NCBI RefSeq assembly: GCF_022811525.1
Contig: NZ_CP063982.1
Location: forward strand, 124,001 to 188,000
From: Orrella daihaiensis
GTDB lineage: Bacteria > Pseudomonadota > Gammaproteobacteria > Burkholderiales > Burkholderiaceae_B
DNA length: 64,000 nt
Direction of reading: 5' to 3'
Shown here: piece after piece, positions 11,544 to 20,584 of the stretch
Position numbering within the stretch: position 1 is the first letter of the stretch
Layout: every line of letters begins with the position of its first letter
Made by a program: the position numbers and the translations under genes
The notes under the pieces: model-generated
Told to the model about the DNA's origin: nothing
Seen by the model: the letters and a program-made list of their open reading frames with translations, nothing else
Database searches by the model: none

Positions 11544-12875
11544 TTACAGCTCACCATAAGAATGCAGACCCGAGAGGAACATGTTCACACCCAGAAACGC
11601 AAAGCCTGTAATTAGTAAGCCTACCAGTGCCCAGTAAGCTGCGATCGTGCCGCGCATGCCTTTCATTAGACGCAAATGCAGCCACGCCGCGTAATTGAGC
11701 CAAACAATCAACGCCCAGGTCTCTTTGGGATCCCACTGCCAGTAGGCTCCCCAGGCATCAGCGGCCCACAGGGCACCTAAAATGGTTGCCACCGTAAAAA
11801 ACGCAAACCCGATTGCGATTGCCCTATACATAATGTCATCTAGAACCTCTAGTTTGGGCAACTTTTGCGAAATCGGTCGACGGAAAGCCAAAATCGAGCC
11901 TACCAATACAGCACCAATACCAAAATACAACATCCAGGTCGCTGACAGACCTTCTGTACGGAACACCATCGGTTCAGCGGCCAACAGCACGCCGAGAATA
12001 AATAGAGGTGCAAGTTTCTTGTAGGACTTGGTCTCACCGTTTTCTTTAACCAGATACGCAAAACCCACCATCGCCGCTAAAGAGAATGTGCCGTATCCAA
12101 TAAAGTTGGTGGGCACGTGCAGCTTCATCCACCAGCTCTTGAGTGCAGGCACCAAGGGCTGAATCTCATAGGCTTCGCGTGTGAATGAATACCACAGCAA
12201 AAAGACGACGATAGAAGTGACTACCAACATAACGAAGCCGCCCAGTGCACGTGTGGCATAGCGACGCTCGTAATACAGATAGAAGAGTGTTGTGATGATC
12301 GCAAACAACACAAAGACTTCGTAGAGGTTGCTCACCGGGATGTGACCCAAGTCTGGACCCATCAAATGACCTTCACGCCACCGCACCAACAGACCGACCG
12401 TGCCAGCGTAAGTCGCCCCCCAGGACAGAAATGTCCCTAGCCACGCGGCAGTGTTACTGGCAAAGCCAATCCAATAACAGATGGTGGCCAGCAAATACAT
12501 CATGCACATCCAGAGGATCGCTGACTGGGAGGAGAAGAAATATTTCAGGAAGAAGTTTTGTTCAGCGTTTGCCAGATTGCCGTCATACAGCCAAATCGCA
12601 AATAATGCGGTTAACCCACTGGCAACCATGTACGTGCGCAAAGGTCGCCACAACCAGCCAACCCAAACCACAAACGGCACCGTACCAACCAGAATCCATT
12701 TCTCATAGATATCCATGGACTCGCTGTAGGTGGTTAATGCATAAGCAGCACCAGCAGCCAACACAACGAAGAACAACAAATCAGTCCAATCAGGCTTACC
12801 ACGCAACTGGCGTGAGTCGCCGGACTCAGTCAAGTCCTCCCAGGAAGCTCGCTCTGCAGTGATGGTCTGTGCCAT
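11544..12875 (-). CDS. ccsB: Cytochrome c biogenesis protein CcsB (CcsA/ResC-type haem handling protein)
   Basis: Membrane half of the System II cytochrome c synthetase, which exports haem and attaches it to apocytochrome CxxCH motifs with ResB. The 443 residues form about eight helices and contain the tryptophan-rich WGAYWQWDPKETWALIVW motif of haem-handling proteins, with histidines such as those of WLHLRL and LHVPTNFIGYG likely acting as haem ligands. The ATG at 12875 is preceded by AAGGAG at good spacing; a GTG at 12881 overlaps the Shine-Dalgarno. It is essentially contiguous with resB upstream, so they form one operon. Confidence 0.95.
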   Translation of the reverse strand: MAQTITAERASWEDLTESGDSRQLRGKPDWTDLLFFVVLAAGAAYALTTYSESMDIYEKWILVGTVPFVVWVGWLWRPLRTYMVASGLTALFAIWLYDGNLANAEQNFFLKYFFSSQSAILWMCMMYLLATICYWIGFASNTAAWLGTFLSWGATYAGTVGLLVRWREGHLMGPDLGHIPVSNLYEVFVLFAIITTLFYLYYERRYATRALGGFVMLVVTSIVVFLLWYSFTREAYEIQPLVPALKSWWMKLHVPTNFIGYGTFSLAAMVGFAYLVKENGETKSYKKLAPLFILGVLLAAEPMVFRTEGLSATWMLYFGIGAVLVGSILAFRRPISQKLPKLEVLDDIMYRAIAIGFAFFTVATILGALWAADAWGAYWQWDPKETWALIVWLNYAAWLHLRLMKGMRGTIAAYWALVGLLITGFAFLGVNMFLSGLHSYGEL

Positions 12876-12877
12876 GG

Positions 12878-14953
12878 TCACTCCTTTTTCATGTCTAGCC
12901 GGCTAAGTGCCTGCTTGAACCGCTCAAATTCGCGATTGAAATCCAATGAACGCTTTTGTGAAGTCATGGCCGCGAGCACTTGCGTGCTGTCTTGACCTGG
13001 TTCACGCTTTAGCCATACCCAGATGCGACGGTCGCGCACGTAAAACATGGCAAACACCCCGATGGTTAGCAGCAAACAGCCCAAATACACTGTCAACATG
13101 CCGGGGGCACGACTGACCTGAAACACACTTGCCTGAACCAGGTCAAACGATTTCATGGAAAACAATATCGGCGCCGGATAAAAACTCAAATCCGACAACG
13201 AGGCAACGGCCAACTGCGTCCAGCGAACGTTCTCGGGCGTGGCTGGATTGATCGGATCAAGTCCGGCACGTTCACGTGCAATCGCACGCAGCTCACTCAT
13301 CGAAGAGCCCAGGAGCCGCACAATCACATCTGCCGCGCGCGCCTGTTCCGCTTGTGGCACGCTGGTCTCCAGAAACCGCGATAGCGCCTCGAGGCCGCCC
13401 GTGGCAAAGGTATCTAGTGCACGCTCGGCCGAGAGCTGCAAAGCGGCGCTATCCATACCTGGTGGCACGTTGTTGGTGGCAAACCGTTCGGCAGCGAGTT
13501 TGCGCGCCTCGGGATCAGCAAGTGCGGCACGCAGGTTCATGAACTCCACTGCCGATGAAGACTCATCAGCCGGGATGCGCAGATAACGGTAATTGTCCGA
13601 GTTATCCATGGCAACGCCAGCGAGAATTACGCGATCGCCGTCAAGCTCAACAGGCAACATGTAGTTGTGGAAACGCTGAGCCTGGCCACTGTCGTCGATC
13701 ACCGTGTATTCAACGCTTGGACCCAGATTTTGCAGGTTCTTTTCTCGTTTGCTGGTGGCACTACCGGTCACAGCGGCCACATGCTCAATCACGGTTGCTC
13801 GCGATGGCACGCCGTCACTGAGGTCTTCTACATTGATGGGCCGCAAGCCCGTGATCTCTAGCTTGACCTCGCGGCCGGTGTTACCGATGGGTAAACGCAT
13901 CCCTTCGCCCACCCGTTTGGAGAACTCAAATGGCCCAGGGGCAAGTCCACTCAGCGGAAACGCCAGCATCTCAATGTTGCTGCCGCCATCATCAAAACTC
14001 GACTGGTAGACCGTTACACCCTTGTAACGCAGCGGCTCATTGACCTCGATGGTGCGATCAAACGTCTCGCCCGTCTCAAGATCTCTAACCGTTACATCGC
14101 TGGCAAACCGACTCGGCATGCCTGTGGAGTAATAGTCCACAAAAAATTTATTTAGCTTGAGCTCAAATGGCAAGGGCTGCACCAGCGCGCCTTCACCGAC
14201 GGTCACGACCGCGTTACTGCGCGTGCCTCCCTCGGGAACAAACAGGTTGGCCCTAAAGCTCGGGTTGTCCAACCCCAGGCGACCGGAGCCCGGCACGTCA
14301 GCAATCAACATGTTGTCAATGATCGGGGTCTTGCCAAATAACCAGACTTGCATACGGACGGGTAGCTCACTATCGAGCAGGCCGCCCACACAGATCATCA
14401 CAATCGATGCATGTGCCGCGATATATCCGAAGCGATTGCCACTACCTTTTTTAGCGGCAATCATCACGCCGTTTTCTTCTTCACGCACTTTGTAGGCATA
14501 GCCCTGCTGCTTTAGCCAGGCCTTGACAGCGTTGTCACTATCATTCAACCCCCGTTCGGTAGCTAGCTCGACTTTGTGAGGGAATGCTCGCAAACTTGAG
14601 CCACGCACCGTCTCGCGATAAGTGCGCATCTCACGGATCATTTTTGGGGTGTTGCGAATCAGGCAAATACTGGTTGAGACCACCAGAAATGCCATGATCA
14701 CCAAAAACCAGGTGCTGTTATAGATCTGCCAAACAGAGAACTTTTGTAGGACCTCGAACCAAAACGGCCCGAATTGGTCGATATAAGTGTTTTCTGGCCG
14801 GTTTTGCGGAATAACGGTGCCGATCACGCTGGCGATACAGATGATCACCAACAGGCTAATCGCAAAACGCATCGAGCCGAGCAACTCGAAGAGCGCCGAT
14901 AACGATACCTTGGCCGCCGGTGGGCGGGCGGTCAACTGACTATTTTGTGACAC
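12878..14953 (-). CDS. resB: Cytochrome c biogenesis protein ResB (Ccs1)
   Basis: Partner of CcsB in System II cytochrome c maturation; thought to hold reduced apocytochrome for haem attachment. About 691 residues: three N-terminal helices (LFELLGSMRFAISLLVIICIASVIG is the conserved opening), a large periplasmic domain (~200-600) and a last helix near GMLTVYLGCLLLTIGVFAMFYV. The GTG at 14951-14953 is preferred because TGAGGG sits about eight bases upstream; TTG or GTG codons just upstream are alternatives. Operon with ccsB. DsbD and a cytochrome c4 are also in the window, consistent with one pathway. Confidence 0.94.
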   Translation of the reverse strand: MSQNSQLTARPPAAKVSLSALFELLGSMRFAISLLVIICIASVIGTVIPQNRPENTYIDQFGPFWFEVLQKFSVWQIYNSTWFLVIMAFLVVSTSICLIRNTPKMIREMRTYRETVRGSSLRAFPHKVELATERGLNDSDNAVKAWLKQQGYAYKVREEENGVMIAAKKGSGNRFGYIAAHASIVMICVGGLLDSELPVRMQVWLFGKTPIIDNMLIADVPGSGRLGLDNPSFRANLFVPEGGTRSNAVVTVGEGALVQPLPFELKLNKFFVDYYSTGMPSRFASDVTVRDLETGETFDRTIEVNEPLRYKGVTVYQSSFDDGGSNIEMLAFPLSGLAPGPFEFSKRVGEGMRLPIGNTGREVKLEITGLRPINVEDLSDGVPSRATVIEHVAAVTGSATSKREKNLQNLGPSVEYTVIDDSGQAQRFHNYMLPVELDGDRVILAGVAMDNSDNYRYLRIPADESSSAVEFMNLRAALADPEARKLAAERFATNNVPPGMDSAALQLSAERALDTFATGGLEALSRFLETSVPQAEQARAADVIVRLLGSSMSELRAIARERAGLDPINPATPENVRWTQLAVASLSDLSFYPAPILFSMKSFDLVQASVFQVSRAPGMLTVYLGCLLLTIGVFAMFYVRDRRIWVWLKREPGQDSTQVLAAMTSQKRSLDFNREFERFKQALSRLDMKKE

Positions 14954-15058
14954 TGTCACTACCCTCAATTAAGTAGAGGCTTAATTAAACCTCTAGTTTG
15001 ACGGTGTCAGCGCGAACTCAGTTCCCGCGACCGACAAATAAATTGATGTCGGTCAAAT

Positions 15059-15757
15059 TTACCTCAGACCAGCCGCGTAGTCAGCAACTGCCTTGATATC
15101 CGCATCCGACATCCGGGCAGCAATCTGTATCATCATTTGATTGTTACCTCTATGCCCGGCACGAAACAGTATCAGCTGTTGTTCCAAATAGGAAGCAAAC
15201 TGCCCCGACAAGCGGGGGTATTGTGAGGGAATGCCCTCGCCGTTGGCGCCATGGCAAGCCGCGCAAGCAGGCACCTTGGTCTCTTTGATGCCACCACGCC
15301 AGATTTCTTCGCCACGAGCCACCAGCGCTTCGTTGCTTGCAGTCGCAGGCTTGGTTAATTGCTGCTCTGCAATATAAAGTGCCAGATTCCGCATGTCATC
15401 AATCGTTAGCGGGGTGGCCAATGCAGTCATCACAGAGGGGGAACCATCTGGGCCCCGGCGCGGCGCCATGCCGTCTTCCTTGGGTTGAAACTCCGTGAGC
15501 TGCTTGTAAATGTACTCGTGCGGTTGGGCGGCGAGGTTAGGGTTCACTGGCAGATCACTATTGCCACCGGCACCATGGCAGGTCATACAGGCCACGATGC
15601 CTCGAGCGGGGTCACCCTCGTTATAGAGCTTTTCACCGGCCTTCACATCAGGCTTGATCGGTCCAATCGGCACCTCGGCGGCTTGCGCCATTGCAAACAG
15701 GGATGAACCCACCAAAAGGCTGCTAGCTAGGAAGCTGCGCACTAACACTCGTTTCAT
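15059..15757 (-). CDS. Dihaem cytochrome c4
   Basis: Periplasmic two-domain electron carrier, usually feeding terminal oxidases. From the ATG at 15757 (GAGGT upstream) the protein has 232 residues: a signal peptide (MKRVLVRSFLASSLL...AQAAE), haem site 1 C57-M-T-C60-H61 and haem site 2 C165-A-A-C168-H169, with methionines such as those of NNQMMIQIAARMSDADI as candidate axial ligands. The tandem cytochrome c layout and length match c4. It lies just upstream of resB-ccsB on the same strand, so a substrate and its assembly machinery are neighbours. Divergent from engB. Confidence 0.93.
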   Translation of the reverse strand: MKRVLVRSFLASSLLVGSSLFAMAQAAEVPIGPIKPDVKAGEKLYNEGDPARGIVACMTCHGAGGNSDLPVNPNLAAQPHEYIYKQLTEFQPKEDGMAPRRGPDGSPSVMTALATPLTIDDMRNLALYIAEQQLTKPATASNEALVARGEEIWRGGIKETKVPACAACHGANGEGIPSQYPRLSGQFASYLEQQLILFRAGHRGNNQMMIQIAARMSDADIKAVADYAAGLR

Positions 15758-15838
15758 GTAAATGACCTCAGGACGATCTTGCGTACGGCAAACGGTCTGA
15801 TTATACAATAGCAAATTCCCTTAAATGTTTGATCTATC

Positions 15839-16462
15839 TTGACCATCCTTCATCGCGCCGCCTTTGTAACGTCCGCTGCCAGATTGGATCAGCTTCCTCT
15901 GCCTGGTGCGCCGGAGGTGTGTTTCGTAGGGCGCAGCAACGCCGGTAAATCAACGGCGATTAACGTGCTGACCAACCAGAAGCGACTGGCCTATTCGAGT
16001 AAGACACCCGGACGGACCCGTCTAATCAATATGTTTGGGCTGCCCGATACGCTCAACCCTGGCGAACAACTTGGCTATCTGGTCGACTTGCCAGGCTACG
16101 GATATGCTTCAGTGGCGCATCAGGCCAAGGAGCAATGGGCCGATATTCTGGGAGACTACTTGCGCCATCGCCCATCGCTAGCTGGCATTGTCATGCTAAT
16201 TGACATCCGTCGCGGGGTGACTGAGCTAGACAGACGCCTGGCGAACTGGATTGCACCGACGGGCAAGGGCGTATTGGCTTTGTTAACGAAAGCCGACAAG
16301 CTCCCCTTCGGGCAACGCAAGAACGCTGTGTTTGCGGTAAAAAAACAACTGGCTGATATTGGTCAGCTTCACGCATTGCCGTTTTCTGCAACCGCCCGGA
16401 TTGGGATTGAAGAGGCAACTGCCCAAATAGAAAACTGGATTTCCCCAAAGGTTGTGCCATGA
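15839..16462 (+). CDS. engB: Ribosome biogenesis GTPase EngB (YihA/YsxC)
   Basis: Small Ras-like GTPase needed for late 50S assembly. G1 is GRSNAGKST, G2 lies around the threonine of KTPGRTRLIN, G3 is DLPGYGYA and G4 is TKADKL. The 207-residue length is normal. The start is a TTG at 15839; the peptide MTILHRAAFVTSAARLDQLP matches the usual EngB N terminus, whereas a nearby upstream ATG is in another frame and stops after five codons. The 3' end overlaps hemB by ATGA. Confidence 0.95.
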   Translation: MTILHRAAFVTSAARLDQLPLPGAPEVCFVGRSNAGKSTAINVLTNQKRLAYSSKTPGRTRLINMFGLPDTLNPGEQLGYLVDLPGYGYASVAHQAKEQWADILGDYLRHRPSLAGIVMLIDIRRGVTELDRRLANWIAPTGKGVLALLTKADKLPFGQRKNAVFAVKKQLADIGQLHALPFSATARIGIEEATAQIENWISPKVVP

Positions 16463-17475
16463 CAACTCCGCATCTGATTTTGACTGACTTCCCTCATGCC
16501 CGGCCACGGCGACTGCGTCGTGATGATTTCACGCGCCGCTTGGTGCGCGAACATCAGCTAACAGTCGATGATCTGATTTACCCGGTTTTTATCGTCGATG
16601 GCACAGGCATTGAACAGCCGGTGCCCTCCATGCCTGGCGTGTGTCGATATTCACTAGACAAGCTGCTGCCCGTGGCCGAGGAATGCGTCAAACTAGGCAT
16701 CCCGGTCATGGCGTTGTTTCCGGTCATTGACCCGTCACTGAAGGCACTAGATGGCATCGAAGCCACCAACCCCGAGGGACTGGTGCCGACGGCTGTTCGA
16801 GCACTGAAGTCGAACTTCCCTGAGCTTGGCGTGTTAACCGACGTGGCACTTGACCCATACACCAGCCACGGCCAGGACGGCGTGATTGATGAGGACGGTT
16901 ACGTCATTAATGACATCACGCTGGAGATCCTAGTCAAGCAAGCAGTCGTGCAAGCACAAGCTGGTGTTGACATCGTGGCACCGAGTGACATGATGGATGG
17001 GCGCATTGGCGCCATTCGACAGGCTCTAGAGGCGAATCAGCACATTCACACGCGAATCATGGCCTATTCAGCCAAATTCGCCAGCGCCTTCTATGGCCCC
17101 TTCCGTGACGCGGTGGGGTCAGCGAGCAATCTGGGCAAATCCAACAAAATGACCTACCAGATGGACCCGGGCAACATTGATGAAGCCCTGCGCGAAGTCG
17201 GCGCCGACCTGAAAGAAGGAGCTGATATGGTGATGGTCAAGCCCGGCATGCCGTATCTCGATGTGCTCAGACGGGTAAAAGACGCGTTTCGAGTGCCTAC
17301 CTTCGCCTACCAGGTCAGCGGTGAGTACGCGATGCTAAAGGCTGCGGCTGCCAATGGCTGGCTCGACCACAACAAGGTCATGATGGAGTCACTGCTTGGC
17401 TTTAAACGCGCCGGTGCCGATGGCATCCTCACGTACTTTGCGCCGGCAGCAGCCAGGTTATTGCGTCACGCTTAA
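16459..17475 (+). CDS. hemB: Delta-aminolevulinic acid dehydratase (porphobilinogen synthase)
   Basis: Condenses two 5-aminolevulinate molecules to porphobilinogen in tetrapyrrole synthesis. The 338 residues contain the two Schiff-base lysines, K206 in YSAKFASAFYGPF and K261 in MVMVKPGMPYLD. The metal loop reads DVALDPYTSHGQDG: aspartates stand where zinc-dependent enzymes have cysteines, which marks the magnesium-dependent type known from Pseudomonas. Overlap with engB suggests coupling. It supplies haem, consistent with the nearby cytochrome genes. Confidence 0.97.
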   Translation: MTTPHLILTDFPHARPRRLRRDDFTRRLVREHQLTVDDLIYPVFIVDGTGIEQPVPSMPGVCRYSLDKLLPVAEECVKLGIPVMALFPVIDPSLKALDGIEATNPEGLVPTAVRALKSNFPELGVLTDVALDPYTSHGQDGVIDEDGYVINDITLEILVKQAVVQAQAGVDIVAPSDMMDGRIGAIRQALEANQHIHTRIMAYSAKFASAFYGPFRDAVGSASNLGKSNKMTYQMDPGNIDEALREVGADLKEGADMVMVKPGMPYLDVLRRVKDAFRVPTFAYQVSGEYAMLKAAAANGWLDHNKVMMESLLGFKRAGADGILTYFAPAAARLLRHA

Positions 17476-17487
17476 AGACGCATCCCC

Positions 17488-19395
17488 ATGGGCTTTCAGG
17501 TCGGACCTCTTTCTTTTGCTGGCACCTTCAGCTATGCGGCCGGTTCGGACTTTACATACGCGGTTCGCTACAACTATCCCGTGGACCTGAACAATGACGG
17601 TGTCGACGAACTGATATTTGCCGGCTTTGAAACGCAGCCCAACACCCCAAGTCAGTACTCTGACACCAAAGTCACGATATTTGGCTGGGAGAATGGCCGA
17701 TTTCAAAACCTGACCGACAAATGGTTACCAGACAACCATGTTCAAGGTGTGGGTGATATCGCAGCTGGTGACTTCAACAACGATGGCTTGATCGATTTGT
17801 ATCTGTCTGGTTATGCCGACATGGATCATCAGGTTCAAGCCTATCAGTTGCTAAACACGGGGACTTCACTCGTGAAGGCTAGCCTGGGGCTAACCGAATG
17901 GGAGCATGGCGCGGCCGCCGGCGATTTAGACAATGATGGGTTTGATGACGTCGTGGTGTTTGGTTATCTATATCCAGTGCCGTTACTGCGTGGCGGGCCG
18001 CAGGGGCTCGAGCGCGGATTTGCTAGCGCGCAATGGCCACACACAGAAGGCTATGCCACCAATGGCTCTGGCGGTGCGGTCGGTGATTTTTATGGTGATG
18101 GCACGATGTCGGTGGTTGTATCTGACAACGGCACAATCACTGATGCCGACACCACACTGTCGCGAGTGCATATTAATGCTGGCGGTGCCGCCGTGGGTTT
18201 CAGTGCCGTCACCCAGTTACCTATGCCTACCCTTGGCACAAAGAGTCATGACGTTCGCGCCAAAGCTTTTGATTTCAACGACGATGGTCTACTGGACGTA
18301 CTGGTTTTTAGTCGTGAAACTTGGGATGGGTCACAATGGCCTGTTAACTCCCGATTGCAGTTTCTCGAGAACCAGGGCAATGGTCGGTTTGTTGACGTTA
18401 CTGAACAACGGTTAGTCGGTTACCCCATACAGAGTAACGCGAGCTACCACCCCGTATTTGCAGACTTCAACCGTGACGGTCTGACTGATATTTTTATCAG
18501 TGAGTCTAGTTTCGATGCAACTCACAACTCGACTGCAATTTTGTTGCAAACGCAAGATGGCCAATTCATTGACACCGGACGTAGCGATTTATCGAGACTG
18601 ATTGAAGCTGACGGTGGCATGGCTGGCATCGTTCGCGGCCCGGATCAGTCCTACTACCTTGTCACAGAGTACCAATCCCGGGGCGGACAGGCTACGGTCT
18701 ATACGGCCAAGCTTAGTTTCCCCGAGCGCGAAGAACGCGATACCCCTGAAAAGCTCAAGGGTACGCGTGGTGCAGATCATATTTGGGGCTTCGGCGGTGC
18801 TGACACCATATCAGGCTCACCAGGCAATGACACCATCGACGGTGGAGCAGGTGTCGATCTTCTGACATACAACTCAAACCGATCTGGTTTCGATGTTGCA
18901 ATCAACCTTGTTAATGCGACCACCATTCTTAGACACGATGGAATATTCGGTGTTGACACATTGATCAATATAGAGCTCCTAGCCTTTACGGATGTTCATG
19001 TCACGCTTGACGTTACCGGGACTGCGGCTCAGGCCTATCGACTCTATGAAGCTACCTTTAATCGAGCGCCTGACAAAGAAGGTATGGGTTACTGGATTTG
19101 GCGCATGGACAATCAGGCGTCTTTGCTCGAGGTGGCCAACGAGTTTGTGCAAAGCACCGAGTTTGAGACACGCTACGGTGCTGATCTGTCCAATACTGAG
19201 TTCTCAACGCAGCTCTACCAGAACGTACTCGACCGATTTCCGGACCCAGACGGTCTGGCTTATTGGGTAAAAGCACTTGAGAGCGGTCAGAGTCGCGCCG
19301 CAGTGTTGGCATACTTTAGCGAGTCCCCGGAAAACCAAACCAACACTGCAAACTTGATTAGTACCGGTATTGAATTCACACCGTTTATGGGGTGA
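17488..19395 (+). CDS. FG-GAP/VCBS repeat protein with RTX-like repeats and DUF4214 domain
   Basis: A 635-residue modular protein, probably exported. Residues ~20-400 contain at least six FG-GAP/VCBS beta-propeller blades, each with a calcium-type loop such as DLNNDGVDE, DFNNDGLID, DLDNDGFDD, DFNDDGLLD and DFNRDGLTD. Residues ~423-460 resemble RTX nonapeptides (GADTISG, GNDTIDGGAG). Residues ~509-620 are a DUF4214-type helical module in two copies (YEATFNRAPDKEGMGYW, YQNVLDRFPDPDGLAYW). There is no N-terminal signal peptide, which together with RTX repeats suggests type I secretion, but no transporter genes are in the window. It starts 13 bp after hemB and its 3' end overlaps the convergent MFS gene by 11 bp. 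Adhesion or surface function is a guess. Confidence 0.85.
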   Translation: MGFQVGPLSFAGTFSYAAGSDFTYAVRYNYPVDLNNDGVDELIFAGFETQPNTPSQYSDTKVTIFGWENGRFQNLTDKWLPDNHVQGVGDIAAGDFNNDGLIDLYLSGYADMDHQVQAYQLLNTGTSLVKASLGLTEWEHGAAAGDLDNDGFDDVVVFGYLYPVPLLRGGPQGLERGFASAQWPHTEGYATNGSGGAVGDFYGDGTMSVVVSDNGTITDADTTLSRVHINAGGAAVGFSAVTQLPMPTLGTKSHDVRAKAFDFNDDGLLDVLVFSRETWDGSQWPVNSRLQFLENQGNGRFVDVTEQRLVGYPIQSNASYHPVFADFNRDGLTDIFISESSFDATHNSTAILLQTQDGQFIDTGRSDLSRLIEADGGMAGIVRGPDQSYYLVTEYQSRGGQATVYTAKLSFPEREERDTPEKLKGTRGADHIWGFGGADTISGSPGNDTIDGGAGVDLLTYNSNRSGFDVAINLVNATTILRHDGIFGVDTLINIELLAFTDVHVTLDVTGTAAQAYRLYEATFNRAPDKEGMGYWIWRMDNQASLLEVANEFVQSTEFETRYGADLSNTEFSTQLYQNVLDRFPDPDGLAYWVKALESGQSRAAVLAYFSESPENQTNTANLISTGIEFTPFMG

Positions 19396-20575
19396 GTTCA
19401 TCACGCTTAGACAAGGCGCAACTGAATGCCATCCCGAGAATGGGTAGTGCAGCACAGGCGCCAATCAATACCCATTGAATACCCACTGTATCAACCACCA
19501 AGGCGCCCGCGGCAACCCCTAAGGCTTGGCCTAAGAAAAGGAACGATGCAAATAGCGAAACCGCCGTGCCACGCACCTGGGGAGCCATCTGGGTAGCATT
19601 GGTCTGTAAAACAGCGTGTAGCAAGTAGTAGCCAAGCCCACAGAACACGCTCGCAAAAATCGCCCATGACCAATGCGGACCGATTAAATACAACAGGTAA
19701 CAGGCTCCTAATACCCAGCCACCGGCAAACGTAAGCTTAAGCTCACCAAAGCGTGAAACTAACCACTTTGCACGCAATACGTACAACATCGCCCCGAGCC
19801 CAAAAAACGCTGTGATAAGACCGGCCATGGTCGAACTCATGTCCTGCGTCTTTTGTAAAAAAGCCGGTACAAACGATAAACCGCCAAACACCAACGCACC
19901 CTCGATGAGCACCACCAGTAAAACAATCCTGGCCCAAGGCAAGGCAAACACGGACACGATAGGCGCCACCAATTGCAGGCCCTGCGTGCTCGGCGGCACT
20001 TCGGGAACGTCGTTCAGTTGTGTCAGTAGCCAGATGCCCACAATGCCATACATGGCTGCGAGAAACAGGAACGACCATCGCCAACCCAAGGTATCGGTCA
20101 AAGCTCCACCTATGACCAAACCAGCAGACATGCCCAGGATAGTGCCTGTCATAAATTGCGCCAGCGTCACCTGCCGATCTTCGTAAGCGACATGGTCGCC
20201 AATCCACGCCATCGACAACGGCACAATGGCTGCAGCGGTGGCACCTGACATGGCTCGGCCTGCGAGCACCCCCTCAAAACTTGATGCACTGGCAGCCACC
20301 AGATTGCCAATGGCGCAAGCCAGCGTGGCAAATGCCAAGGTGCGAAACTTGCCAAAGCGGTCGCCCACGGGCCCATAGAAAAATTGCATCACCCCATAAG
20401 CGAATACAAACCATGTGATTACCTTGGCTGCTTCACCGGTGGTAATCGAAAACTCCTGACTTAATTGAGGCAAAGCGGGATCAAGCACACGAAATGCACT
20501 CGTGCTGGAAAAAGCAGCACAGGCCAACAACAAAATGCTGCGCTTGGATGGCAGATGTGCTGCGGTGTGAGTCAT
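19385..20575 (-). CDS. Major facilitator superfamily transporter
   Basis: A 396-residue, twelve-helix permease. Motif A is GPVGDRFGKFRT after helix 2; the region FRVLDPALPQLSQEFSIT and AMSGATAAAIVPLSMAWIGD fits the drug:H+ antiporter-like 12-helix branch (YnfM/AraJ-like). Substrate unknown. It is the last gene of a minus-strand group cutA-dsbD-MFS, starting 9 bp after the dsbD stop. It overlaps the stop of the convergent VCBS gene by 11 bp. Confidence 0.86.
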   Translation of the reverse strand: MTHTAAHLPSKRSILLLACAAFSSTSAFRVLDPALPQLSQEFSITTGEAAKVITWFVFAYGVMQFFYGPVGDRFGKFRTLAFATLACAIGNLVAASASSFEGVLAGRAMSGATAAAIVPLSMAWIGDHVAYEDRQVTLAQFMTGTILGMSAGLVIGGALTDTLGWRWSFLFLAAMYGIVGIWLLTQLNDVPEVPPSTQGLQLVAPIVSVFALPWARIVLLVVLIEGALVFGGLSFVPAFLQKTQDMSSTMAGLITAFFGLGAMLYVLRAKWLVSRFGELKLTFAGGWVLGACYLLYLIGPHWSWAIFASVFCGLGYYLLHAVLQTNATQMAPQVRGTAVSLFASFLFLGQALGVAAGALVVDTVGIQWVLIGACAALPILGMAFSCALSKRDELTP

Positions 20576-20584
20576 CTCTATGGT

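Noticed and set aside
15029..15054. GACCGACA/TGTCGGTC hairpin after the cytochrome c4 gene as an intrinsic terminator
   Set aside because: The stem is real, but on the minus strand it is followed by GC-rich sequence with no U tract, so it was not called as a terminator.
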